A stretch of DNA of 64,000 bases, taken from contig JAJNNQ010000018.1 in assembly GCA_027886175.1 (NCBI GenBank), positions 15,543,001 to 15,607,000 of the forward strand. Reading direction: 5' to 3'. The position numbers were made by a program, and so were the translations under genes. Under the pieces are notes generated by a model. That model had not been told where the DNA came from and searched no databases. It saw nothing but the letters and a program-made list of their open reading frames with translations. The DNA comes from Phylloscopus collybita (lineage: Eukaryota > Chordata > Aves > Passeriformes > Phylloscopidae). Shown here in pieces: positions 11,401 to 23,400 of this stretch (within the stretch, counting starts at the first letter, position 1; every line of letters begins with the position of its first letter).

Positions 11401-11540
11401 AAGCAACATGTATTATCCCAGAGTCTCTATTTCTGGCACCTAAGACCTAAGGGAGATTTTCAAAGGACTGGGTGTGCCTGATGGATTCATTAACCATAGG
11501 CTGATCTGTCTGGAATTGCTGGGAAGGTGGTGATTCTTTG
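11401..11540 (+). pseudogene. Decayed serpin exon 4 (unit A)
   Basis: After an intact-looking acceptor (TTCAACAG) the sequence reads like serpin A exon 4 (YYPRVSISGT, then DLREIFKGLGV). It has a TAA where the conserved Tyr codon of GTYDL would be, then a frame change before the ADLSG block (CTGATCTGTCTGGAATTG), and no donor in place. It is shorter than 148 bp. No companion exon was found around it. The same lesions are present in unit B (38948-39087), so the exon was dead before the duplication. It shows that the ancestral array once held at least one more serpin. Confidence 0.85.
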
Positions 11541-12129
11541 AAAATGATCATTTGTGAGTCTGCTGTAACTGCTGGTTTTAACCTTGTCTAGGAAGACACT
11601 TGGGCCAGGGTCAGAGGATCTGGTGACTAGGGCCAGAAGCAGCTTTCCACTCTCTCCCTGACATGCTGAGTGCTGCTGTATCTCCTGGGAGAAAGGAAAG
11701 GAATCACTGCTGCAGCCTTGCTGTTCCCAGAAATTCTTCTCAAGAAACAGTGGCATCCTTCAGATGGTTAGCCAAGCATTAGGACTGGCCTGAAAGGTTA
11801 ATGCTATCTATGTAGGCAGGCCTAGGCTTGAGAAAAATAGCTTCTCTTTGCTAGAGTTAAGCAACAGCATACTTATTACTCCTGAGACTTGTCCTTTCAC
11901 ATAATACTGCAATAAACTTCTGGGTACTTGCACATATGTAAGAGACAGTGCCTAAGTTCCTCATGTGCCTCACGACCATCACCAAGGATGGAGACTGAAG
12001 ACTCCAAAAAGGGCTGGGACTAAATCCTGAGACCCCAATAGAGGAGCTCTGGCCTGGCTGAGGTGGGATGTCTGCCAACCACTGCCTGCAGGTGCACTCG
12101 TTGGACCGATGCTTCCCCATGGGAACCTG
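11541..12129. other. Spacer without recognisable genes
   Basis: Between the dead serpin exon and the LTR element at 12130. Nothing was recognised on either strand. Confidence 0.5.
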
Positions 12130-13155
12130 TGTGGAAACAATGGGCATGGCACAGGGGGCTGGTTTTGGACTGGTTTGTCCTGTACTTGCCCTGTACCTGT
12201 TCCCTGAGTGGACAATTGCTGTACATGTGGACATGGGTGTCCTGAGTGGACATTTGCTCTAAGTGTTGGAGTGCTTTGTCCTGTTTCAACGCACCTGCTG
12301 AGGGTCTCCCCACCTTCTGGCCACCTGCCTGTCACTTCAGAAAGGACTATAAAGGGACCCCCCCAAGATGACCCAAATTTGAGATCTCCCCATGGAAGAA
12401 GACACATCTATTGGTCAGCATGCACCACGAGGACTCTGCCTCTCCGTTGGTAGCTATACCCCCTCTTCTCTCTCTCCCTCTCTCTCTGTCATCCTCCTCT
12501 CTCTCCCTCTATCACATATAGTGCTGTGTGCACTTAATAACGTGTACTGCTGGTGAGAGCAAATTGTTGTTGTCCCCTGCTGTGTCTTTTGTGCTCTGAG
12601 ATCACTGGAACCATCACAACTCCCACCTGCCTTAGCAGGTTGTGACATTAAATTGGGTCAGGGACAGGATCCTGACAGACAGAGGGGTTGCAGGCTGTGT
12701 AGAGTCTGTAACAGGGGAAGGACGTTCCTCTCCAGCTGCACCTAGCCCGCCACCTCAAAAGGGTGAGTGGTGTTGGTGTCTAGAAAGCAAGGGGGGTGAG
12801 TTGAATTTCCCACAAACTGTACATGCCTAGGTGAAAAGCATCCCCATACTCAAGCTGAGGGTTTTGTCTTCAGGATTTCACACGAGATCTCTTTGTGCAA
12901 AAGATGGGACTGGTTTGTGTGTGTATGCTAAACTGTTTTGTGTAGACTGCTTGGTGTAGCAAAGAGACAACCGTAAGTAACTTCAGGAGTATCTCCCAGG
13001 CAGATTTGGTCTCTTCACCCTCCCAGGGAAGCAAAGGGAGACACGGCAAGAGCTGTGTGTGTGTGTAGCAAATTGTTGTTGTCCCCTGCTGTGTCTTTTG
13101 TGCTCTGAGATCACTCTGAGAACCATCACGACCCCCGCATTAGCGGGTTGTGACA
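12130..13155 (+). mobile_element. Collapsed LTR element with 5-bp target duplication ACCTG
   Basis: A left LTR of about 518 bp (12130-12647) starts TGTGGAAAC and ends TTGTGACA. It contains ACTATAAAGG (TATA box, about 12345) and a CT-rich tract (12464-12510). A second copy of its last roughly 90 bases (13067-13155, from GCAAATTGTTGTTG to TTGTGACA) closes the element. ACCTG stands on both outer sides (12125-12129 and 13156-13160). Between the two ends only about 420 bp of unrecognised internal DNA remains, so most of the internal region and the U3 of the right LTR are lost. The family was not identified; the 5-bp duplication is seen in the sequence. Confidence 0.7.
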
Positions 13156-13160
13156 ACCTG

Positions 13161-14619
13161 TCATGAAAAAAACCCTCTCTGTAGGAATATATTCTGACCA
13201 ACCCTGCCTCTGTCTTGTAAGAGAGTAGTTACATAGCAGTAACAATGATGGTTGATTCCTACATGTAGATAATTTGTAAGTTTACCTGGGGCAAAATCAT
13301 GTACATTCAACGGAAATAATTAGTCATTGCTAATTAGGATAAGGGCCATGCACCTCGTCCTTAAATAACCTCCTAAACAGCTAAATTGTGCCTGTTTCAG
13401 CTTCCTCTGAGAGGGATCCCGGTCTAAGATACATATGACATGTATGTAATTTGTCTTTATCCTATGCATAGATAGCACAAGGGGATCTTTTCTTCTAAGT
13501 TAACATTTTGCTGTGGAAAAATTTCATTCTATTTCATTCCTCCATTTGTTTTCTTATTTTTGTGATTTTTCAAGATGTGCTACGCTTTGCTTTCCACTTT
13601 AGTAGTTTCCAATACTCATCAAAGCTCCCTCAAAAAGCTAACCAGTGTTCTGGGCCCATCAAATAATGCCATTTAGGGCAGGGTGGAGCTGTACCTGAAC
13701 AAACTTGCTGCTGCCTTGGGTACCCAATTAGTTGGCATTTTTGCATTGGGGATCCTGTGCAGGATGTTCAGTGGGACATGGCATCCATGGTTTTTTGCCT
13801 TGTCTTAGATTTCCAGTTTTCTCACTTTCTGTTTTTAGGAACTCATTTACCATGGTTATTGGTAAAGCTCTTTTATTTACAGTTGAGTTTCAGCCAACAA
13901 AGTCCTGGTCTTTCTCTCCCTTTAGAGCCAAATGTGCTGGCATCATTCTGGCAGTGTTACGGGAAAAAGACTTTAAATATTTAATATCCAGGAAAAAAAA
14001 TACTTTAGTCAATCTTTGCTTTGCAGATAACTCTTATTTGCCCTGTTTAATCTTTACCAGTGGACATAATATAATACTAGGAAGAAAATGCATAGCAGGG
14101 AAGAAGCACTGTGAAAGAAACACCAGCACAGTAAGTACCATATTATACTTTCTTAGAAGTCTTTGAATTCATGCTGTGTGTGATCCCTGCTATTTACTGC
14201 TGAGATTAATTTGTTTTGCACAGTAACTGGAAATTCTTTTATCTTCTAGAAGCATGTTCTGCATGTTTGAAGCAGAATTCATTCAGTGATGCAGCTCCTA
14301 GCTGTAGTGACAGGATGACAGGGATATGAGGTCCAAAATGAATACCCAACAATCAATACCAAGATGAAGAACAAAACCTTGTCTCTGCTACCAGAGGAAG
14401 AAATTTAGTTGAAATCTCAATGTCCCAACTATTCCAGGCTGATGCAGGGCTAATGAGAGTTGTTTCATTTCTGTCTAGTGTGCTTGAAGACCAGCCTACT
14501 TGCAGTCAAGTGGCCTGGAAGTGAAATCATTCTCTCTCGAAGGCAGATTTGGGGAATTATGAAATGAGTTGTTACCAGAACAAAATGAACTATCAGGAGC
14601 TAGAATCCCTTTTTTTCCC
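13161..14619. other. Spacer upstream of the complete serpin gene
   Basis: No exon is recognised. It differs from unit B mainly at about 13350, where unit B has gained a hairpin. Confidence 0.5.
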
Positions 14620-14635
14620 TGAGTCAGTGTTTATA
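14620..14635 (+). promoter_or_regulatory. Candidate promoter of the unit A serpin (AP-1-like site plus TATA-like box)
   Basis: TGAGTCAG (14620-14627) is followed by TTTATA (14630-14635), with a possible non-coding exon behind. The arrangement is conserved in unit B at 42220-42235. It is an inference from motif spacing only. Confidence 0.35.
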
Positions 14636-14659
14636 CCCAGAGTGTGAGACATGCTGAGC

Positions 14660-14823
14660 ACAGCTCCCATACCCAGCACTTCAACAGCTTCTATCTCCAG
14701 TTTTTCAAAATGGACATTGAGAAAAGGGGAAACCTGGAAACAACAACTCCCTGTAATAAGTCTGGTGCAAGACCTGAACCTGGGAGGCTGAGGCAGATTC
14801 TGGATAGAATCTCATTCTCCAGA
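14660..14823 (+). other. Candidate non-coding first exon of the unit A serpin
   Basis: A stretch about 25-190 bases behind the TATA-like box ends in a perfect donor (CAGA/GTAAGT, 14824-14829). It has no useful ATG for the serpin frame. Serpin A genes normally have a non-coding first exon spliced to the exon carrying the start codon, whose acceptor here is at 15761. The start is a guess. Confidence 0.35.
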
Positions 14824-15761
14824 GTAAGTGTACAGCCACTATGGACAGTATTCAGACCACCTCCATTTCCCTGAGGGTCACTGCTTGCTTCATGGGTTTG
14901 AATTGTCATTTGAGATCATTTAGGTGAGGCACTATATGGAGAGCATTCTTCTGCAATATGTCACAGGGATCTTCCTCCAAAATGACAGACGAGAAACTGT
15001 GGGGTTATGTAGAATTTGCTTATGTCAGTTGTAGGAAAAGGAAAGGTAGTCAAATTACAGATACACAGCAAGGCAGATCCCTCTGTAGCTTTTCCTAAGC
15101 TCTTGAGTCTTGAGCTTTGCAACTTTATGGAGAGCTTATGTGCAATATAGAGTGTCTTATAAACTTGCTCAATATAGCCTCAATTTGCTGAAACACTTAA
15201 GGTAAAATCTTGAAATAATCTAGATCTTGAGTCAGAGCTGTTACATAAGAGGCAGAAATAGATGAACAGTTTAACAGCTGAGCATTTAGGTGGATTTTAT
15301 ACACTGCTATAACTGACTATCTCTGCAGTTCTTGAAAACCAAAATCCTAACAAGACCATGGCTACCACAGAAACATATCAGCAGAAGTTGGTCCCTCTGC
15401 CAAAGTACTTACCAGAGAGATGGGTGCCAAGACATGAACGCAGCCATGTACCCCAAGGCACTTAGGAATGCACTGAAGCCATGCTGGTCAGAAGCAAGAA
15501 CTCTTTCACACATAATACCTCGGGAAAGCTGAGGGTTTCCTGGCAATACCACATTATTGTCTTACTTCCTTGGCTCCTTGGTCACAGACTAAGAGAACTG
15601 ACTAGAAATAGATTGTCCAGAGGCCAAGTAGAAGAGTATTTCCAAGAAGAACAGTTCTACTGACTGACATCTGAAAATCAGTACCTAGAATACAAAATCT
15701 CTTTATCCAGTAAAGAAAAACTTCCCTAGATCTAAAAGTTTTCCCTGTTCTTTCTTAACAG

Positions 15762-18700
15762 AACTGTTCAGGACAATGAAGTCTGCATTGTATTTGTGTT
15801 TGCTGCTTCTTGGACTTCAAGTCCAGGGTCAACAGCAGGAACAACAAATACACCATCCCCCAGAAGACCAGGCCCAAGCTAACTGTGAAATCTTGCCTCA
15901 TGTCAAGCTAGCCCCCAGCAACGCTGACTTTGCATTTAAGCTTTACAAGCAGATCAGAGATGAAGGGGACAACAAGAACATTTTCTTCTCTCCTTTGAGT
16001 ATCTCCACTGCCTTTGCAATGCTCACCCTGGGAGCCAGATCAAACACGCACAGAGAGCTCCACAAAGGCCTTTCCTTCAACCTGACACAGATGGAGGAGC
16101 AGGAAATTCATGAGGGATTTCAGCGTATCCTCCAGCTGCTGAATGACCCTCACCAAGAAGCCCAATTGAACATGGGCAATGCTCTGTTTGTAGATAACAC
16201 AGTGGAATTGCTTCAAACCTTCTTGGATGATGTCACCAAATTTTATTACACAGAAGCTGTTTCTACCAACTTCCAGAATCCTCCAGAGGCTGTAAGGGAA
16301 ATCAATAAGTACGTGGAAACAAAAACACATGGCAAAATTGTTGATTTACTCAAGGATCTTGATCCGGCAACCGTGATGGTTCTCATCAACTACATTTTCT
16401 TTAAAGGTGAGTGACAGACATGGGTAGAAGCTGTACAAAAAAGCTCTGGAAGGTCTAAGACAAAAAACTTTTTCACACTGTGAACACATCTTATAATCTA
16501 ATTTAAAACACCTCTTTCTATTTTTAAATTACACAGGAAAATATTTGAAAGACAGGCAATATGAATCATTTTCCAAATGAGAAACTTTAAAAAGAATGAA
16601 AAAGTAAAAGGACCAGCAGAAGTGTTGTCGCTTTTTTGCCACCACCGTGGCGGCTTGGGTTAGGATGGACGGCACGGCTTTTACAAGCTTTGCGTGGAGC
16701 TCGGGCTAATGACACAGCAGACACCAATGTGGTGGATCGTCAAAAGCGTTTATTACCTAAAGCATGGAGTTTAAATACTATCTGGGTCTTTGCTACGTCA
16801 TGGGGGTTTTACTACATTTCTTGGGGGTAACGGAAAAATACTGGTGTGTCTGTGGAGGGGGGTTTGTGTCCTTGAGATAGAGGTTATCTCGGGAGTGGAA
16901 CATGCCTTGCCCTTCCCGTGACAAACCGACTTTTCTTCCATGCGCCAGTCCCTTTCCAATTCACATCTTCTCCACATCGAAGTACTGATCAATGTCATAT
17001 AAATTTTAAACCAGGTTCAGTGCTGAAGATACTCACAAGTTATGATCATTTGTTGAAAGGCACAGGGGGCTGGCTGTGCAAGACATGGCCAAGCACAGAT
17101 GACACTTGCACGAAAAGAATAAGCCTGAAGCTTGTATAGTTGGAGTCTGTGAAAGATTTGCCATCATCTGAACAGGCAAAGGCTCTGTTTTCCACTGCAA
17201 GCCTCAACCTATACTTTTTTAATGTAATTTTTATTAAAACCATTGAAATGAGGTGAAGCTTGTTTCCATGGCCAGGGAACAAGCATCCTTAAGTTGAGAT
17301 AGGCCTGTTGCTGTCTCTACAGTTCAAGAATATTATTTTAAGCATCAATTAATGTGACATGCCTTTATTAGTCCCTTTTTTTTCAATTATTTACTCTTTT
17401 TTTTTTTCAAAGGCTCCTGGGAAAACCCTTTCAGCAGTTCCAGCACAAGAGATGCTGACTTCTTTTTGGATGCCAAGAATTCTGTTAAGGTCGAAATGAT
17501 GCATCAAAAGCAGCATTTTAATGTCCACAGGGATGAGAATTTGTCTTGCTGGGTAGTAGAAATCCCATACATAGGAAATGTTACTTCATTGTTTGTTCTG
17601 CCTGATGAAGGGACAATGAAGCAGCTGGAAGATACTCTGCTAAAAGAAACAGTGTCTTACTGGTTGAGATCCCTTGAAAAAAGGTAACATTTTAAGTGTG
17701 GCTTTGTTTAAATATTGAACAGACCAAAACTACTCATCCAGAAAAGGTAAAGCTTAGGATACCATGATGAGTTGCTAAGTACAGCTCTGAGGAACAAGCA
17801 CTGCTCAGCTTCTTTAACTCAGACAAGCCATCATGTGATTTCATACCAAAGGGGAACCATCACAGCTCCCAGTTGTGAGGATCCTGCACACAGGTAGACT
17901 GCCCTCAGGAACCTGCCTTCATTAGGAGGAATCCAGTTTTAAAAAAATTACAATTTTTTTTTCTTCGGTCTGGATGACACTTTCTAGTCAGTCACTTCCA
18001 TAAACCATCACTCTACCCCTGCACCACAGATTAGACTGTGGCTGGTGGGACAGGTACCTCAGTTTCTGCTTCTAAAATGAGATTTATCACTCTCCTAGAA
18101 AGCCAAGCCTTAGCTCCATGGGTATTTGGGATGGATATATACCTGCAGCAGATACTGATTCAGGGGATCTTGCAATAACAAACTCACTTTTTTTTTTTTT
18201 TTTTTTTTAAGAGAAATCTACTTGGCTCTCCCAAAATTCTCTGTCTCCGGTTCCTACAATCTTAAGAGCCTGTTTAAGAAAATGGGTGTGAAAGAGGTGT
18301 TCAGTGAACAGGCTGATCTCTCTGGAGTGGCAAAAAATCATCCGGTGAAGGTTTCTGAAGTAAGTATTCAAGCAAGGATGGTGATCAAGAGATTTTTCTG
18401 CTTTGTTTGTATGCAGGTTTAATCCTACCAATAGGCTGATCCTACCCCTGGAGTGTAGTCATTGCCTAATGATGGTAATAAAGGAAGGAAAATGTTGGGC
18501 ATTAAAGGGCTGTTGTTCTTAGAGTTTAATATTAAATTGTTGACTGCACAGTGATCCTAGAAACATAGGTGAAAATCTCTGAAGAAGAAAACAACTGGAA
18601 GGTGTAACAGGAATAATTTCACAAAAAGCTGGTGTTAAAGAAGGAATGCATGACAAGAATCATAGTTATGACATAAGTCTGGGAATAGTCATTCTCACAC

Positions 18701-20244
18701 TGTATATACACCTTCCATTATTACATCATCTGAGCACTTCAGAATTCATTTGGACAACAGACTTGTGGGACAGGGATAGCCCCATTTCACAAACAAGAAA
18801 TTAGGACACAGATAAACAAAATTACTTCTCTAGAGCCCCAAGGAATATATGCCTTGAGTCATGAGGGAGGTGAGCCTTCCCTCTGTCCTTCACTTGTGAG
18901 ACTACCTCTGGAGCTCAACACACCCAGTTTGGGGCTCCTGAAGACAAAGGACCTGTGGGCACCCTGAAGCAGAGTGAGTCCAGTGGAGGGTGAAGAGGAT
19001 GGCTGTGTGGCTGGAGAACTGGATGTATGCTGGCAGAGCCAGAGTTGCCCGTCAGGAGAAGGGAGGGTGAAGGGGGCGTTCTTAGCACTGCCTGCAGATA
19101 TTTCTTAGAAAGGTGCAGACAAGATGGACACAGACTATTCTTGCAGATGAACTGGGATACATCAAGGGGAAACACACAAAAGGTAGAAAATGGGATATTC
19201 TGATTGGGTATTATGTAAAAAAAAATTCACCATGAGGGTGATCAAAAACTAGTATGGGTCACTTGGGAAATTTCTGTCCTTGGAAATACTCAAATTCTGA
19301 CTGGATTAGATCCTGAGAAATCTCATCAGAGGTGACAGAGTGCAGTGGGGGTTGGTGGCATTCAACGGCCTCTAGAGGTCCTTCCATCATATATTATTTG
19401 TGATTCTTTACATTCTTCCCTATGTCCTGTGGAAACACCTGGAATGTAGAGATGGGTCTGATTCCTGGAAAGCCAAGTAAATTGGTGATGGGTGAGCAGA
19501 GACTCATGAGAGGAAATTTTAGATGTGTTGCAGACAATGAAGGAAGAAAACAGAGGGCTGTCCAAACCCAATGAAACAGCTCATGTGAATTCCTAAACAC
19601 TAATTTGCTATACCTAACACAGGAAGCCCTGAAAAAATCTTATCCGTAGCTGTGTTACAGAAAGACACTCTATAAAGCTTGTCACTACTGTTTTTGCAGA
19701 GAGAATCATTTTGCTGATGCAGAAATTGATGCAAAATGAAAAATTTCTTCTTTTGTGGTCAGTATTAAGGACAAAATCTTACTCTGAGAAACAACAGACT
19801 AATAAATATCCCCTATGTTGCTCTGTTGAAGAAAACTTTTCCTGAACTCAGAGCAAACTTTGCTTGTCTTGCAAAGGCTGGACACTAGTATATTTTTCAC
19901 ACCAATTCTACATTTATTCTGTGTTTTCCTTTAAGGATTACCTTCTCACAACGTTGAAACAAGTAGATTTTCCCCCAGCTGCTTCTCTATCTTGTGCTCC
20001 TAGATCATAATTTCTGTTTTCCTTTCAGGCAATCCACAAGGCCACGGTGGATGTCAGAGAGAACGGCACAGAGGCTGCTGCAGTGACTGTTGTACATATA
20101 GTAGGAACGAGTTTCTGTATGACCTGTCCTACTCCTCCAGAAGTCACCTTCAACAGGCCCTTTGTGATGATGATTATTGAGAAAACCACTGATGCCCTGC
20201 TCTTCCTGGGGAAAATTGTGAACCCAGCTGCTAAGGAAGACTAG
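15762..20244 (+). CDS. Clade A serpin (alpha-1-antitrypsin-like), unit A, 421 residues in four coding exons
   Basis: Secreted serine-protease inhibitor by family. Coding parts: 15776-16406 (631 bp), 17413-17683 (271), 18212-18359 (148), 20029-20244 (216), all with GT/AG borders and matching phases; stop TAG. The first exon starts at 15762 behind TTCTTAACAG, and its first ATG gives a signal peptide (LYLCLLLLGLQVQG) followed by a Gln-rich start of the mature protein. Serpin marks are FFSPLSIS, NYIFFKG, FVLPDEG, ADLSGV, the hinge NGTEAAA and FNRPF. By the 17-residue rule P1 is Thr and P1' is Ser (20107-20112). The loop is four residues longer than in the unit B paralogue and holds CMTC, a CXXC pair, so the true scissile bond could be shifted (Phe or Met nearby). 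Intron 2 holds an antisense solo LTR. The 3' flank has tandem AATAAA at about 20388. The Val at P9 and the bulky residues after it in place of the usual small ones may affect loop insertion. Confidence 0.92.
16623..16976 (-). mobile_element. Solo LTR of the same retrovirus family, antisense, in serpin intron 2 (unit A only)
   Basis: The reverse complement runs from TGTGGAGAAG to GACAACA over exactly 354 bp, the length of the proviral LTRs, with about 5 percent differences from them by eye. Unit B lacks it. The offset between the units changes by exactly 360 bases across this point, which is 354 plus a 6-bp target duplication (CAGAAG on the left, mutated TCGAAG on the right). It therefore inserted after the duplication, or on one haplotype. 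It carries TATA-like and AATAAA signals pointing against the serpin. Confidence 0.93.
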
Positions 20245-20386
20245 GCCAAGAGTACTTGTGCTCTCCAGTGCAGAGAGGAGAGCTCATGCACATCCCAGGA
20301 ACTTCTTTGCAAAGTAGGACTAGAACTGGGCTGATGCATAATTAACAAACAAACAAAACCAAAACCAAACAAATAAGCAAGCAAGC

Positions 20387-20402
20387 AAATAAATAAATAA
20401 AT
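20387..20402 (+). terminator. Tandem polyadenylation signals of the unit A serpin
   Basis: Overlapping AATAAA motifs in an (AAAT)n run lie about 145 bases after the stop codon. Unit B has a longer version at 47500-47524. Confidence 0.6.
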
Positions 20403-23400
20403 CTTCTGTCAAGTTCTTCCAGGGGAAGGGAAACAGAGACAGAGCTCTTACACCTTTCCTCTCCTAGATGGTGGATGCTCCTTTAAAAAGAATCATCCTT
20501 TTCCTTCAAGCGTGACAATTGCCTTCTACCAGCTTCAAACCTTGCTCCCTTCTGCACTTCTCACTAGTTGATCCAGAATAAAGGATACAACATTCCTGGC
20601 AAGGCAAGAATTTAGCTTTTGTGTCATGATTGCACAAATTATCATCTATAATGGTCTTGTACATGCACACAGCAAAGCAGAGGATCCCTAGGAGAACTGG
20701 ATGTGGCAAATCCCATCCCCTGGTTCCAGAAACTGGTGACTCAGCTGGAGACCATGTCTCTGCTGTCCACGTGCCAGCTGATTTATACTGACCTCCACTC
20801 ACTTCAGCAAGCTCAGGCTGCTGAGTGCCCCCAAGAGGATTCTCTCCATTAAGCTGCTGTTCAGGGTGCAGAAGGGTGACTTGGGCACCTCCCTGAGTGC
20901 TGAGCAGGCAGAAGCCAACATTACCAACAGCACCATGTTAAGGGAAAGTCTTGCTGCAGCAGGTTCATTATATTAACTGGCAATTAAAAATAGAGTAAGA
21001 TAGTAGTACAGACATAGTTGAAAACACCTTCCCCCCAACCCCTTCATTCTCTCAGGCTCAAGTTCACTTCTAATTCCTCTACTCCTCTCTCTGAGTGGTG
21101 CAGGAAAGCAGACACAGGGGCAGGGGACTTGAGGTCAGTTTATAATGCTTCATCTCTGCCACTCCTTCCTATTCCTGATCTTCCTCTGCTCCAGCATGAT
21201 GACAGTTGACAGTCCTTCAGGAACTGCTCTGGCATGGCTCTTTCCTGCAGGCTCCAATCTATCAGGAACAGACTGCTCCAGCAGGATTTTCTTGCCATGG
21301 GGTTGCAGGTCCTGCCAGGACCCTGCTCCAGGGCAAGCTCTCCACAAGCTGCAATTTCCCTCTTGCCCACATCCACTTGCTCTAGCATGGGGTCCTCAAG
21401 CAGTGTGGGTTTCTGCTCCACCACACTCCTCCACGGGCTGCCCTAGGGGCACAGCTGCCTCACCAGGGGCTTCTCCAGGGGCTGCAGGGCAATCTGTGCT
21501 CCAGTGTATGCAGCACCTCCTGAACCTTCTTCTGCATTGATCTGAGTGTCTGTGGGGCTGCTTCTCTCACCTGTTTAGTCCTCCCTCTCACAGCTGCTAC
21601 ACAATGTGTTTTGTTTTTTCTCAAATCAATTCCCCAGAGGTGCCACCATCTTGGCCAGGAGGCTCAGCTGTGTTTTGTGGTGGGTCTCTTGGAGCCCTCT
21701 GGAATGGGCTGGAACTGCTCCTGCCCAGCACAGGACAGCCCTGACCTCTCCTCACAGAGGCTGCCCTGCAGCCCCCTCTGCCAGCACCTCTGCACAAACA
21801 GCAGATACACAGATCCCAGGCCTCAGCTGGGGCTCACAGTGAGTAATGCCATTTAATGGATGGGTAGGACACTCTGATGGTGCTAATGACCTGTCAGGAG
21901 CTCCTCTCAGCATCAATAGCTGGAGGGCACTCCTCCAACACAGCCTGAGCTGAGCCTCAGGACAGCTCAGGACACTGCTTCCTCCCTGGGTTTCCAGCCT
22001 CAGCCCTGCCCTCCTCTTTAGGAGGAGCTGGAACCAAAGAGTCCACTGAGGGGCCTGGGGCTCCCTGACACTGCTGCAGGGCTTTAGCTTCTGGCTAGGA
22101 TGGGTCAGAGCTGCTAAATGCTTCTGCAATGTGTTTTGGGTTGGGAGAGCCCTGGCAGGTCATGTGGTGGAGAGAAAACCATAGTGTGCATTTCTGCAGT
22201 GAGAGATAATAAAGCCTTTCCTGTGAGCAAGCACAGACCTTTCCACAGTCCTATGGGGAAAAACTCCAGCCTCTAGCCAACCTATTCACACAGACCTAGA
22301 CTTGCTTCATGCAAAATATTTTCTCTGTAATCACCCCCTATAGCCCCCATCTCCAGATGTTAAAGAAAGAAAAGTAGCAGTGCTCCATGGAAAATCTGTC
22401 TAATACCTGTCTAATGCATTTTCTCTCTCAGGAAAATAAAAGTGTTTCAGCATTGCTTGAAGGGGCAAACGTCTGCTGTTGGACACAAGCCAAGGATTTT
22501 AGCTTTGCACAGGGCTGCCAAGCTGCAAGTCTCTTCATCCACAGCTACTAAGAGAGCTTGCTCAGTCATTGCTCCTCTGCTTTGGGAGTGGTGAGGCTTA
22601 GGGGAGTGGTTAACTGTGCACTACTTGAGAGGTTAAAGGGAAGGCAAGAGTGAAAGTAAACAGGAAACGGTTCATATTGCCTCATTTCTTCCCTTCCCCT
22701 CTGCCCAATTCTGCAAAATGAAACCCAGGAAAAACCCCCAGTTTTATTGTTTACTAGTAAACACTAGATAACTGAAATAGAAACCTTTGCAAAAATTCTT
22801 ATTTATCCCCTTATCAGAACTGTGTGCTTTTCTTATGGAAAATAGTGCAAGTTCCCTTGGTGTCTAATGGGTTAAATGCAGTTTTTTGAGGGTGGAAAAA
22901 TTATTTCAGCTGAGAGGATAGTTCCCAGCTATGTTTTTGTTACTTTCCTGCAACTGCAAATAAGAACAATTAAAAAAAAAAAAAAAGAAATCTTAAAAGG
23001 CAGACCAGTGATTTCTCAAATAAGCAGTTAAGTTCAAAGACTCTGTTGGAAACTTAGACGGATTTTGGAAAGGAGCTTCAAGAGTTGGAAGAGAAGAGGA
23101 GTGGTGAGCTGATTTGCTGAGTTATTTTAGCTCCACCATGGAGCTAGGGGGAGTATAGCAAGAACATGATGATTGAACAGAAAAAATGAAAGCTTTACAG
23201 ATGTTCAGAAAGTCTGCCTTCAAACTAAAGGCAACACCTTGGCCCAGCTGTAGATACCCTGAATCAGCTGCAGCTGAAACTGAAATTCTACCAAGAGGAA
23301 AACATATCACCCTGAGCCAAGGTAACTCCAGCAGACTGAGAAAGTTCACGGTTTCAGGAGCAACATGGAAAGAAGTGGGAGAGCAAAATCTCTCTGAAGA

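Noticed and set aside
12020..12407. Overlapping open frames of up to 142 codons, both strands
   Set aside because: They lie across the LTR start at 12130 and inside the LTR; not protein-like.
20341..20402. A/C-rich run after the unit A serpin as a satellite array
   Set aside because: Simple-sequence expansion of AAAC/AAAT around the polyadenylation signals; no array structure.
21140..22130. GC-richer block with overlapping open frames on both strands
   Set aside because: Similar lengths in several frames and no recognisable protein; best explained by composition.
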